A stretch of DNA of 64,000 nt from positions 1 to 64,000 of the forward strand of contig NZ_JTAM01000009.1 of assembly GCF_000812565.1 (NCBI RefSeq). The letters are read 5' to 3'. Below, one piece after another: positions 1 to 8,498 of the stretch. Made by a program: the position numbers and the translations under genes. The stretch comes from Flammeovirga sp. OC4. Lineage in GTDB: Bacteria > Bacteroidota > Bacteroidia > Cytophagales > Flammeovirgaceae. The stretch's first letter is position 1. The number at the start of each line of letters is the position of its first letter. Below the pieces are notes generated by a model. It made no database searches and had not been told where the DNA came from. It saw only the letters and a program-made list of their open reading frames with translations.

Positions 1-18
1 TCCGTTTTGATGGGGTAA

Positions 19-765
19 CTATATAAAACCTCACTTTTAATCATCATTCTTTCTCTCACTCATTTTCTGTCAGATTCTTTTAAGGAGAGTCAGTTAAAAT
101 ACACGAGAGTTCGGCAGGCCTACAAGGATAAAGAAAACAGTATGCTTACACTTCTTGAAAGTAAAACATTGGATAAGAATTCATTGAAAATTTATATTCG
201 AGCTTTTAAAAAAGAAGGTCTCATTGAATTGTGGGGGAAGGATAAGCATCAATCAAAATACACTTTAATAAAGTCTTATGACGTATGTAGTTCTTCGGGA
301 GAAATAGGCCCCAAACGTCAGCAAGGTGATTTACAAGTGCCTGAAGGATATTATCATATTGATCGTTTTAATCCCAACAGCAATTTTTATTTATCATTAG
401 GCATTAATTATCCCAATAGATCAGATGAGATCCTAGGTGTAAAAAATAGACTTGGAGGTGATATTTTTATTCACGGAAATTGTGTGACAATCGGATGCTT
501 ACCCATAACGGATGATCAAATTAAAGAATTATATATCTTTTGTATTGAAGCTAAAAATAGTGGGCAATCAACCATTCCTGTTACAATCTTCCCAACAAAG
601 CTTACTGATGAAAATTATAAACAATTGATGGATCAATATAAAGGGAGTAGTGATAAAGTTGGATTGTGGGAAGACCTCAAAAAAGGGTATGATATTTTTA
701 ATAAATCGAAATCTCTACCTTCGATTGCATTTTTAAGCTCTGGAAGGCATAAAGTATATGAATAA
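19..765 (+). CDS. YkuD-type L,D-transpeptidase, YafK-like, start codon unclear
   Basis: Family role: L,D-transpeptidases act on peptidoglycan in the periplasm through a catalytic Cys. Counting from the first ATG (142), the active-site motif HGNCVTIGC occupies residues 111-119, with His111, Gly118 and Cys119. The run from PEGYYHIDRFNP to the motif matches the YafK-like branch. The same frame is open back to a TAA at 16-18. Codons 19-141 encode a signal-peptide-like hydrophobic stretch and a conserved-looking YTRVRQAYKDKEN segment, but contain no ATG, GTG or TTG. The only upstream ATG in frame (10-12) is followed two codons later by the TAA. From ATG 142 the protein would lose its export signal. 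So either an unusual start is used or the 5' end is mutated or misread. The coordinates give the open frame. Family call is firm, start is not. Confidence 0.8.
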   Translation, partial: LYKTSLLIIILSLTHFLSDSFKESQLKYTRVRQAYKDKENSMLTLLESKTLDKNSLKIYIRAFKKEGLIELWGKDKHQSKYTLIKSYDVCSSSGEIGPKRQQGDLQVPEGYYHIDRFNPNSNFYLSLGINYPNRSDEILGVKNRLGGDIFIHGNCVTIGCLPITDDQIKELYIFCIEAKNSGQSTIPVTIFPTKLTDENYKQLMDQYKGSSDKVGLWEDLKKGYDIFNKSKSLPSIAFLSSGRHKVYE

Positions 766-1216
766 ACTACCCTTGATATCGGTTTTCATTATTATCATCT
801 TTTCATGCTCTAATAAGCAAAAAATTCTAAATCATTTCTTAGAGATAAAACAGTTGAATACTCTTTTACTTACCCATCAAGAGCAATTGTTAGACACGCT
901 AAGTCTTGAACTTCTTTCGGAACGTGTAGAGAACAGCAGGAATCTTATTCAAAATTTGAGCTCAAATGTAAATCTTACTGATATTGAATATTACCAAAAT
1001 ATTCAGACTCAGAAAGAGATTCAAGGGAGAGGCTTAGTATATTATTTTGGAGATAAAAATTCTCAAAGAGAAAGCTACTCTATTTTGATTTTTGGTGAGG
1101 ATAAAGAGACATTAAGTGTTCTCCAATGTTATGAACAATTTCGTAATTGCGGTAAAAAAGAACAGATAAATGATAATTGGCTATTTGTTTTAATAGAGCC
1201 TGATTGCATGGACTAA
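758..1216 (+). CDS. Hypothetical lipoprotein
   Basis: A 152-residue protein of unknown function. The N-terminus is a short lipoprotein signal (MNKLPLISVFIIIIFSCS) with the likely lipidated Cys at residue 17. The rest is predicted soluble and helix-rich in its first half, with two further Cys near the C-terminus (CYEQFRNCG) and one at the end. The ATG lies inside the last codons of the L,D-transpeptidase gene (8-bp overlap), so the two are probably co-transcribed and act in the same envelope compartment. No family is recognised. Confidence 0.7.
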   Translation: MNKLPLISVFIIIIFSCSNKQKILNHFLEIKQLNTLLLTHQEQLLDTLSLELLSERVENSRNLIQNLSSNVNLTDIEYYQNIQTQKEIQGRGLVYYFGDKNSQRESYSILIFGEDKETLSVLQCYEQFRNCGKKEQINDNWLFVLIEPDCMD

Positions 1217-1679
1217 AATCGAATTGGATTTTCTAGAAATGATGTAAATTCTGTCTTTGAGAATAAGATTTTAATCTTTAATTTGCTTCTCGAAAAAGCA
1301 TTCAGACTCTCTTTTACAAAAGCAAATAACAATTTGTAGTACTGATTGTGTAACTGGAGAAAAAGGCTGAAATTTTTTCAGGTAAGTGCTAAGTCAAAAA
1401 ATGAATTAGCATTCAATAAATTTGTCATAGTACTCAAGTATTAAATATTAATACTCTTTTAAATCAAACAAGCTATTTTAAATAACGGGCATGACCAACT
1501 TCGCTCTATCTACAATCTTCGCTTTATTCATCTAAATCTATGTTATAAATCAAGTGTAAGTTATAATCTTAAAAGTGAGATTGTAAGATACTAAAACTTG
1601 AAAATTCATAATGGAGTAGTGTGCACTCTAAAATGTTTCAAGTTTAAAGGCGTAAAACAGCCCCCCTTAATCCTTAAAA
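1217..1679. other. Intergenic region without a supported gene
   Basis: About 460 bp, very AT-rich. The only structure seen is a short inverted repeat with 7-bp arms (AGTATTA at 1437-1443, TAATACT at 1449-1455), which may simply reflect AT richness. No convincing open frame, tRNA or terminator was found. Confidence 0.6.
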
Positions 1680-2174
1680 ATGAAAAGTTTACTTTTAACA
1701 ATTACTCTTATTTTAACAGCATTGACGTTTAGTCATGCGCAACGCATTGAAGCCGAGAAAAAATTTGGCGGTTACAAATTCACTCAAAATGGCGAATACG
1801 TTACAATGAAGGCACTTGTGCAAACAATGGAGTCCAATAAAGAAGCCTACACACTCATGAAGCAAGCAAGGTCAAATAATATTCTAGCAGGAATCCTTGG
1901 TGGTGCTGGTGGATTTATGGTAGGTTGGACCTTAGGCGGTGCCGTAGGTGGAGGAGAACCTACTTGGGCATTAGCTGGAGTGGGTGCTGGTCTTATTGTG
2001 ACCTCTATTCCTATAGCAACAAGTGCCGGTAAAAAAGCAAAAAAAGCTGTGGACTTGTACAACGCTGATTTTGACTCTGCTCCAAGGCTTGAAAAAACGT
2101 CTCAATACAAGTTCAAACCTGAGTTTGAAATTAAGTCAAAAGGAACTGGTATTGCATTGTCAATGGCATTCTAA
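1680..2174 (+). CDS. Hypothetical exported protein with Gly-rich hydrophobic segment
   Basis: 164 residues beginning with a clear signal peptide (MKSLLLTITLILTALTFSHAQ, cleavage probably after Ala20). Residues about 67-112 are rich in Gly, Ala and Val and form two hydrophobic stretches around GGAVGGGEP, reminiscent of Gly-zipper membrane segments. A basic/helical stretch (AGKKAKKAVDLYN) follows. The product could insert in a membrane after export. It appears to stand alone and is followed by a hairpin at 2190-2227. Function unknown. Confidence 0.7.
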   Translation: MKSLLLTITLILTALTFSHAQRIEAEKKFGGYKFTQNGEYVTMKALVQTMESNKEAYTLMKQARSNNILAGILGGAGGFMVGWTLGGAVGGGEPTWALAGVGAGLIVTSIPIATSAGKKAKKAVDLYNADFDSAPRLEKTSQYKFKPEFEIKSKGTGIALSMAF

Positions 2175-2189
2175 TTGATATTGAAAGGT

Positions 2190-2227
2190 CAAGGCTTAGT
2201 TTTAATCAGTACAAATTAAGCCTTGAT
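2190..2227 (+). terminator. Hairpin after the Gly-rich exported protein gene
   Basis: Perfect 10-bp arms TCAAGGCTTA (2190-2199) and TAAGCCTTGA (2218-2227). The T-run after it is weak (TGTTATAAT), so termination may be inefficient. Confidence 0.5.
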
Positions 2228-2383
2228 GTTATAATATGTGTTGAGAAATTAGACAGAAGAACCTAAATTTTATAACTTTTCAAAAGTTTCTATTTAAAGC
2301 AAAACAAGCAAATTATTGTGTCATAAAGCTTCATTCCTTTCGGGAATTATGTAAGCTTTGACTGATTTTAAAAACTCATTAAA

Positions 2384-2947
2384 GTGAAATTAAATATTGT
2401 AACATATAGAAGAAGTAGATGGATCAATTTCTTATTCATCTCATTTATAGCATTATTTATTGTGGGTATTTTGATTGCATTATTTGTTTTCAAAATCGAT
2501 TTAATGGACGAGTTCTTTTCAGAAGATAAAGTGTTTTTTTCCTTTACATTTATCTATTTCATTTTTTTAAATATTCTGAGAGTTCTAAATACAAAAAAGG
2601 TTTTCTTCTTGGGGAAAGTGATGATAACCAAAGACCATATTTCAATTCAATATCTAGATAAAGAGTATCACTTTAATTTATACGAACTGGAAAGTTTCAA
2701 AATAATAATCTTGGGTCATTTCGGACAGACAGAATTCGGTGGAGATAAGCCAGTAGCAGGTGAATTGGGAAGTTCTGCAAGCCATCAATTTAGAGGATGT
2801 GAAAACACCATACGAATTAAAACACTTGAGGGAGATAGATTGAAATATAATTTTTATTTATCGAATGCAAAAGAGTCTGAAGTATTAAAAGAACAGATGC
2901 AAGAGATGGAAAGAATTCCCCAATTTAAAAGTCGTGTGATTAGATAA
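2384..2947 (+). CDS. Hypothetical two-helix membrane protein
   Basis: 187 residues, unknown function. Two transmembrane helices are visible at about residues 14-35 and 50-66, followed by a beta-rich soluble domain (about 75-187) whose alternating strands (VFFLGKVMITKDHISIQYL) resemble a small PH-like fold, though that is only an impression. The C-terminal domain would be cytoplasmic if the basic N-terminus (YRRSRW) stays inside. It converges with the regulator gene; only 17 bp separate the two stop codons. Confidence 0.65.
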   Translation: MKLNIVTYRRSRWINFLFISFIALFIVGILIALFVFKIDLMDEFFSEDKVFFSFTFIYFIFLNILRVLNTKKVFFLGKVMITKDHISIQYLDKEYHFNLYELESFKIIILGHFGQTEFGGDKPVAGELGSSASHQFRGCENTIRIKTLEGDRLKYNFYLSNAKESEVLKEQMQEMERIPQFKSRVIR

Positions 2948-2964
2948 TCAGTTATAAATTACAT

Positions 2965-4140
2965 CTATTTCTTATCCAATAAAATAAACTCCATATCGTA
3001 AGTTTTTCGGTCCCAACCTGTCACTTTGAATAATGCTAAAAAATCATGCTCTTTGGAAAGTTGGTGACGTTCGTAAAATGCTGTTACAGAATCGGAGTTT
3101 GTAAAATAATTCAGTGTACTGATAACTCCACAGTCTTGATCCGAAAGGAAAAATCGTAATTCATTACCCGCAGGCATTTCTATTTTTGCCACTACCGTAT
3201 AGTCAATTATTTTACCCTCTTTGGTGACATAATCATTGTATAATACATCTTCATTTGTAATAAGATCCCTTCTGTTCAAGCGTTGACTTTTAAAAGAATA
3301 TTGGGGGAAGTTTTCCTTCAGAATCTTTTTTAAGACACCCATTGATTTTGATTGTCCAAAATAGACAAGGTTCTTATTTTCAATCTGACTGATACTCCAT
3401 TCTGAAACTTGAATAATATCAAAAGGGTATTCATATTGACTCCAAAATTGAGTGATTGTTTTGCTGCAATAGGGGGCACCCCAGTTAAAATAGTGATGAC
3501 GACTAGCTTGAAAGTCAGTCATAGCATCTTTGTCAGGATTTTGCTCAATAAAAGTTTGAAGATCTTCTTCGGAATTAATTTCGTAATCCCGGACAATTCC
3601 CTTTCTTCCTGTTTGAATGGGTCCTTCAATCGTAAAATAATCCCCAAAAATGACGGTTGTGGGTAGCTCATTTTGCATTAATGTAATCCAGAAATCACTT
3701 GCTTTTTCTTGAAGACCAATTAAAAGAATAATACCGAATAGGAATATGCCTCCTGCACTAAGTAACACCTTATTTTTTGATGATTTTTCTGTTTTAGGTT
3801 TTTGATAGCTTTCAAATTTTACGCGGTACTGTCCTTTGGTGATATTAAAGATAATTTCATCAGGTGAAGCGGCACTGCTGTAATACTCTTCCAGCTTTTT
3901 ACGCAAATGATAAATGTAAACCCTTACCTTATTATCAGATTTTATGGGATCATAGTTTACTCCAAAAAATTCAGTACCTATTGTCACCTCCTTGATGTCA
4001 TCTCCATTCAAAGTTGACTCCACCAAAAACTTTAAAAGTCTTAAGTTAATTTTTGATCTAGAAAATGCTTTGTTTGCCTCCAGTTTATCAAGTTGGGTTA
4101 GTATCTCTTCCCTCGTAAATTCCTCTTTTTTCAATTTCAT
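2965..4140 (-). CDS. Membrane-anchored winged-helix transcriptional regulator (ToxR-like layout)
   Basis: 391 residues. Residues about 25-110 match an OmpR/PhoB-type winged-helix DNA-binding domain as found in Bacteroidota (FSRSKINLRLLKFLVE near the start, then DNKVRVYIYHLRKKLEEYY and a TKGQYRVKF wing). One transmembrane helix follows (about 125-143). Residues 150-391 form a periplasmic domain of unknown fold with Cys residues. There is no receiver domain, so signalling would be across the membrane as in ToxR. The gene is divergent from GH115 across a 245-bp region holding a candidate operator, so it probably controls the carbohydrate genes to its right. That target is an inference. Confidence 0.8.
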   Translation of the reverse strand: MKLKKEEFTREEILTQLDKLEANKAFSRSKINLRLLKFLVESTLNGDDIKEVTIGTEFFGVNYDPIKSDNKVRVYIYHLRKKLEEYYSSAASPDEIIFNITKGQYRVKFESYQKPKTEKSSKNKVLLSAGGIFLFGIILLIGLQEKASDFWITLMQNELPTTVIFGDYFTIEGPIQTGRKGIVRDYEINSEEDLQTFIEQNPDKDAMTDFQASRHHYFNWGAPYCSKTITQFWSQYEYPFDIIQVSEWSISQIENKNLVYFGQSKSMGVLKKILKENFPQYSFKSQRLNRRDLITNEDVLYNDYVTKEGKIIDYTVVAKIEMPAGNELRFFLSDQDCGVISTLNYFTNSDSVTAFYERHQLSKEHDFLALFKVTGWDRKTYDMEFILLDKK

Positions 4141-4248
4141 TTGCTTGTATTTGACCTCGAAAATAAAGAACTATTTCTAATTCACCAAATTAAGCTCTTG
4201 TACATTTTATTATACCTAAACATTGTTAAAATAATGATAGTCAATTAT

Positions 4249-4281
4249 TTACGTTTAATTTTAAACGGTTAAAAAACGTAA
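4249..4281. promoter_or_regulatory. Candidate operator (inverted repeat) between regulator and GH115
   Basis: Arms TTACGTTT (4249-4256) and AAACGTAA (4274-4281), exact reverse complements, 17 bp apart. The repeat lies just upstream of the predicted GH115 promoter, in the space shared with the divergent regulator gene. Assignment as an operator is an inference. Confidence 0.35.
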
Positions 4282-4296
4282 TTCTTGCTCTAAATA

Positions 4297-4328
4297 TTGT
4301 TCGTGTATACCATCCTAACATAATTTTG
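4297..4328 (+). promoter_or_regulatory. Predicted Bacteroidota-type promoter of GH115
   Basis: TAATTTTG at 4321-4328 fits the TAnnTTTG -7 element, with TTG at 4297-4299 as a -33 element, 21 bp upstream. The GH115 ATG follows 57 bp after the -7 box. Confidence 0.5.
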
Positions 4329-4385
4329 GTCATAAGCTTTCATGATTGACGGGACAATTTTTTTGATGTAAAAAAGGTAATAAAT

Positions 4386-7300
4386 ATGGCAAAAATACTA
4401 AATACATTCATTGGTGTAATGTTACTAATGATGTTAAGTATCGATTCTACAGGGCAAACTACTTTCCAATTATTTGAAGGTGGAAAAGTGGCAGAGATTT
4501 ATGTAGCAGAAAATGAAGCACCTCAAATACTTCGAGCAGTAAAAGACTTACAAAATGATGTCGAAATGGTAACGGGTCTCCAACCAAAAGTCATTCATTC
4601 CTTAAAGAATGCAGGAGATCAAGTGATTATTATAGGGACGTTACAGGATACAAACCTTCAACTATTACAAAAGAAAAAACAACTTCAAGAAGCTTCCAAA
4701 ATGAAGCAAATGAGAGAGTCATTTCTCTTAAAAACTCTCATATTTCCAAAAGGTAAAAAGAATGCTTTCGTAGTGATGGGTAGTGATGCTTTGGGTACTG
4801 TATATGGTATTTATGAATTATCAGAACGTATTGGTGTTTCCCCACTTTATTGGTGGTGTGATGTGACTCCAAATAAGAAAGAGAAAGTCATTTTCAAAGA
4901 TGTATTGGTATTACCTCGTGAGCCTTCTGTAAAGTTTAGAGGTATTTTTATAAATGATGAGGAAGCACTTACACAATGGAGTGAAAATACATCAAAAGAT
5001 AAGCTTCATGGCAATCCAAGTCCGGAGGTATACCAAAGAGTTTTTGAACTTTTATTACGTTTAAAAGCCAATACGATATGGCCGGGAATGATGAAAAGGA
5101 GTAGTTACTTTTTTGAAGCCAAAGATAAAAATGGTCAACCTATCAATCCCATGAATGCGAAAGAATATGGTATTTACGTTGGAACATCCCATTGTGAAAA
5201 CATGGCGAGGAACAATTATGATGAGTGGCAGGATTGGGCAGAAGCTCACGCAAATAAGTATGATGCCAAGGGAGTTCCTGTTTGGGATTATACTGTCAAT
5301 CCAAAAACAATTGAGGCTTATTGGCAAGAGCGTTTAGAGGAATCTAAGGAGTACAATATGATTTACACTTTGGGTATTAGAGGTGTGCATGACTCTCCTT
5401 TTTTATATGAAAATCTTGAAAATCCCACTTTAGAAAATAAAGTAAAGTTATTGCAAACGGTCATCAACCGTCAACGTCAAATGATCAAGGAGACTTTCGG
5501 GGCAGAAGATGCAGTACCCCAAGTTTTTGTGCCTTATGAAGAAACTGGAGAATTATATAATGGAGAAAGTCGTGACGGGAAAGAGAAATGCGAAGGGGTG
5601 AAAATTCCAGAGGATGTGATGATGGTTTGGACAGAAGACAACTTTGGATATGCTCGACAATTGCCAAGACCGCATGAACAACAAAGAAAAGGCGGAAATG
5701 GTATCTATTATCATATCGCTTACCAAGGCTACCCAACGACCTATGATTGGTTGTACACTACTTCACTTCCATTGATGCAAGAAGAACTACGAAAAGTATA
5801 CGATGCGAATGCAAGAGCATTCTGGATTGTAAATGTAGGTGACATCAAACCTGCTGAAATAGGAGCACAATTTTTTATGGAATTGGCCTATGATATTGAA
5901 TCGTATCCTAAAAACACCACAAAATCATTTCTCCAAAAAACTGCGCAACAACAATTTGGGATGGACAAAAAGGAAGCAGGAGAAGTTGCAGATCTAATTA
6001 CTGATTTTCATAATCTATGTCGATCAAAAAGACCAGAAGCAATGACACCTTTTTGGGATTGGACTTATAACAACAATTGGGTATATCAATATTACAGTGC
6101 TTTTGATTTTGGAGACGAGGCTCAGCGACAAATTCATTGGGCAGGGGAATTGGAAAAGAAAGCAAAATCAATTTATGATCGTTTAGATGAAAAAGATAAA
6201 GCTCCTTTTTGGCACTTGGCGTATTATCCTATACGATCGACCCATTTAATGCTACAAAAAATTGAATATTATCGAAAAAATATTGCTTATGCCAAGCAAG
6301 GACGATTTGGAAGTGTCAATGCTTACAAATTCCTTTCGGAACAGGCAGAAGCCAATATACAAGCAGATTTAAAGTATTATAATGAGCAACTGAAAGAAGG
6401 GAAATGGAATGGAATAATGGATCCTTATGCACTGTACAACTTTAAGGAAAGGGTTTTTGATGTGGCTAATATTCCAAATAATTTGGTTTATGATGAGCGA
6501 TTTCTTGAGGAAGCCAAAACAGGAATCGGTGCAGTTTGTGAAGGCCAAGTGACGGGAACAGAAGATGTAGAATTAAGGTTTTCATCCTTCGAAAAAAATC
6601 AACGCTTTATTGATGTATTTAATAAAGGTTTTATACCGATGAATTGGGAAATCCAAAGTGATGTGGATTGGATTAAACTGACCAAGAGTTCAGGCACATT
6701 AGAGGTGGAAGAACGTATTTTTGTCAGTATCGATTGGAACAATTTAGCCTCAGGAGCTCATCATGCTCAGTTGAGAGTAATAGGAAAGGATGGAGAGGTT
6801 ACTTCATTTCCTATCAAAGCCACTAAGTATGACTTTAAGTTAAGGGAAAATACCTATGTTGAAGGGAATGGTTTTATGGCTATTGAAGCTGAAAATTATA
6901 CAACCTTAAAAAATGGAAATGGGACATGGGAGAAGTATCAAGACTTTGGTTTTTCAGGTTCTTCTATGTTTGTAAAAGGAGGTGAAAAAGTCACTGATGA
7001 TATAAAGGATAAAGCCGCCCGATTGGAATATTCTGTCTACTTTTCGAGTACTGGAACTTTCTATGGACAATTATACCGTATTCCAACGCTTAATGAAGGA
7101 AAGGACAAGACATGTGAAATAGCCATCGGTTTGGACGATAACGAACCTCAGATCTTAAATGGAATAAGACACAAAGGGCAAAAGATTAGTATAACTATGT
7201 CAGATGGTACAAAAGAGACATTGACATGGCATAGAAATGTACTTTTGCAAATGGAGAAGATGCCTTTTAAAATAAAAGTGGATCAGCCTGGCTACCATAC

Positions 7301-8000
7301 CATAAAAGTATATCAAGTAGATAATGGAATTGGGATTGACCGTATAGTAATTTGTACAGATCAACAAGCTGAAATGATTCAAAAAAGATCATTGATAGGT
7401 AGTTCTGAAAGCTATAACAGTAGTTTGGATTACAATACAAAGAATTTAGTTTCAACACCTAAAATAGCACCTCAATATGCACAGGTATTGCCTTATCCTA
7501 AACCAGATCCATTGACAGAGATTAGTGTGAATTTTGCAATGTATGCTATGATCGAAGCACATGGTTTCTTCCCTGTCAATCAAAGACATATCTATAATGA
7601 AAATACGAATCAGTTAGGGTGGGATGAAAAAGACGCTCAATATGTTGGATTTTCACATAATGAATCCTCTGAACGTATACCGTTTTGGCAAAGAGATGGC
7701 TTAAAAGGAAAGAAAGAAGCTAAATTTTATATCAAATTAAAGAAAGGCACTTATGATGTGACATTTTATATGGGAGATGCTCGAATTAAAGAAGAAATGA
7801 TCTACAATAAGGGTGTTGACTATAAAATGTCCTTTAGTATAAATGACCAACTCTTCATGGATAATGAAGATGTTTATACCGGAAAACAAAAAATAAAGAC
7901 AGTAGAAGTAGAAGTGAGTGATGAAGAACTACTTACACTAACCCTCTCAGGAAAATGGATGATTAATGCTTTAATTGTTAAACCTAAAAAGGCACATTAA
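4386..8000 (+). CDS. Glycoside hydrolase family 115 protein (predicted xylan alpha-1,2-glucuronidase)
   Basis: 1204 residues with an N-terminal signal peptide (about 1-24, ending STGQ). GH115 enzymes remove glucuronic or 4-O-methylglucuronic acid from the xylan backbone. An N-terminal alpha/beta domain runs to about 170. The catalytic barrel region (about 180-530) contains GIFINDEEALTQW, RVFELLLRLKANTIWPGMM, GVHDSPF, MVWTEDNFGYARQLP and FWIVNVGDIKPAEIG, all typical of the family. A helical region and a beta-sandwich (about 720-815) follow, then the GH115 C-terminal domain (about 830-1204). Length fits the larger bacterial members. No T9SS sorting domain is seen, so it is probably periplasmic. 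It is followed by a strong terminator and next to a TonB receptor and a beta-helix protein. Family call is firm; exact substrate is inferred. Confidence 0.93.
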   Translation: MAKILNTFIGVMLLMMLSIDSTGQTTFQLFEGGKVAEIYVAENEAPQILRAVKDLQNDVEMVTGLQPKVIHSLKNAGDQVIIIGTLQDTNLQLLQKKKQLQEASKMKQMRESFLLKTLIFPKGKKNAFVVMGSDALGTVYGIYELSERIGVSPLYWWCDVTPNKKEKVIFKDVLVLPREPSVKFRGIFINDEEALTQWSENTSKDKLHGNPSPEVYQRVFELLLRLKANTIWPGMMKRSSYFFEAKDKNGQPINPMNAKEYGIYVGTSHCENMARNNYDEWQDWAEAHANKYDAKGVPVWDYTVNPKTIEAYWQERLEESKEYNMIYTLGIRGVHDSPFLYENLENPTLENKVKLLQTVINRQRQMIKETFGAEDAVPQVFVPYEETGELYNGESRDGKEKCEGVKIPEDVMMVWTEDNFGYARQLPRPHEQQRKGGNGIYYHIAYQGYPTTYDWLYTTSLPLMQEELRKVYDANARAFWIVNVGDIKPAEIGAQFFMELAYDIESYPKNTTKSFLQKTAQQQFGMDKKEAGEVADLITDFHNLCRSKRPEAMTPFWDWTYNNNWVYQYYSAFDFGDEAQRQIHWAGELEKKAKSIYDRLDEKDKAPFWHLAYYPIRSTHLMLQKIEYYRKNIAYAKQGRFGSVNAYKFLSEQAEANIQADLKYYNEQLKEGKWNGIMDPYALYNFKERVFDVANIPNNLVYDERFLEEAKTGIGAVCEGQVTGTEDVELRFSSFEKNQRFIDVFNKGFIPMNWEIQSDVDWIKLTKSSGTLEVEERIFVSIDWNNLASGAHHAQLRVIGKDGEVTSFPIKATKYDFKLRENTYVEGNGFMAIEAENYTTLKNGNGTWEKYQDFGFSGSSMFVKGGEKVTDDIKDKAARLEYSVYFSSTGTFYGQLYRIPTLNEGKDKTCEIAIGLDDNEPQILNGIRHKGQKISITMSDGTKETLTWHRNVLLQMEKMPFKIKVDQPGYHTIKVYQVDNGIGIDRIVICTDQQAEMIQKRSLIGSSESYNSSLDYNTKNLVSTPKIAPQYAQVLPYPKPDPLTEISVNFAMYAMIEAHGFFPVNQRHIYNENTNQLGWDEKDAQYVGFSHNESSERIPFWQRDGLKGKKEAKFYIKLKKGTYDVTFYMGDARIKEEMIYNKGVDYKMSFSINDQLFMDNEDVYTGKQKIKTVEVEVSDEELLTLTLSGKWMINALIVKPKKAH

Positions 8001-8029
8001 TGAGTATTTAATGTTTCGGTAATGTCAAT

Positions 8030-8068
8030 GTTGGTGCTCTTTCTTCGGAAGGTAGCACCAACTTTTTT
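8030..8068 (+). terminator. Strong intrinsic terminator of GH115 with UUCG loop
   Basis: GTTGGTGCT (8030-8038) pairs with AGCACCAAC (8054-8062). The interior CTTTC/GAAGG pairs round a TTCG tetraloop (8044-8047), with one bulged T (8053). A T-run starts at 8063. This separates GH115 from the receptor gene. Confidence 0.85.
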
Positions 8069-8128
8069 GTAGGAAACATTTATGCTTCTGGATTAAGAAC
8101 TAAACCTAATAATTCCGTATAAGAATCG

Positions 8129-8167
8129 GGTAGGGCGTATTGGATGAAATTGAGCTATAACTTATAA
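8129..8167 (+). pseudogene. 3' remnant of a second TonB-dependent receptor gene
   Basis: In frame, these 39 bases read GRAYWMKLSYNL and a stop, identical in protein to the last 12 residues of the intact receptor ending at 10592. The two DNA copies differ at five positions, all synonymous third-codon changes. Upstream the frame is closed by TAA at 8120-8122 and no further receptor sequence is visible. It therefore looks like the scar of a deleted paralogous receptor rather than a recent duplication. Confidence 0.75.
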
Positions 8168-8289
8168 TGTGATTGATGAATTGTATTCAAAATAGACTTC
8201 TTGTGAAATCGAGTAGTCTATTATTTTTTGATACAAAATCAATATTACTTATTTTCGTCTTAAAAAATATAATGTCATACTTTATAAAG

Positions 8290-8340
8290 TACGAAAAGGG
8301 AAATTTGCTGCTGGTTTTTTACGAAAAAAGAAATTTTCTG
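8290..8340. repeat. Pair of imperfect 21-bp direct repeats upstream of the TonB receptor
   Basis: Copies at 8290-8310 and 8320-8340 share TACGAAAA.rGAAATTT.CTG and start exactly 30 bp apart, about three helical turns. They lie about 160 bp before the receptor start. A regulator-binding role is possible but unproven. Confidence 0.45.
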
Positions 8341-8498
8341 TAGAAACTAGTTCAAAATGAAATTCCTAACGATTAATTTTAAGTGCTTCAAACTATTGTA
8401 AAACTTCAATAAGCCATAATGCTGAATTATCGAATTAAGAACAATAACAATTCGAGATAATTGGAACATTACTACTAAATTTTTTATTAAAATTAAAG

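Noticed and set aside
1437-1455. Short palindrome AGTATTA-N5-TAATACT as an operator
   Set aside because: Seven-base arms made almost only of A and T are expected by chance in this composition.
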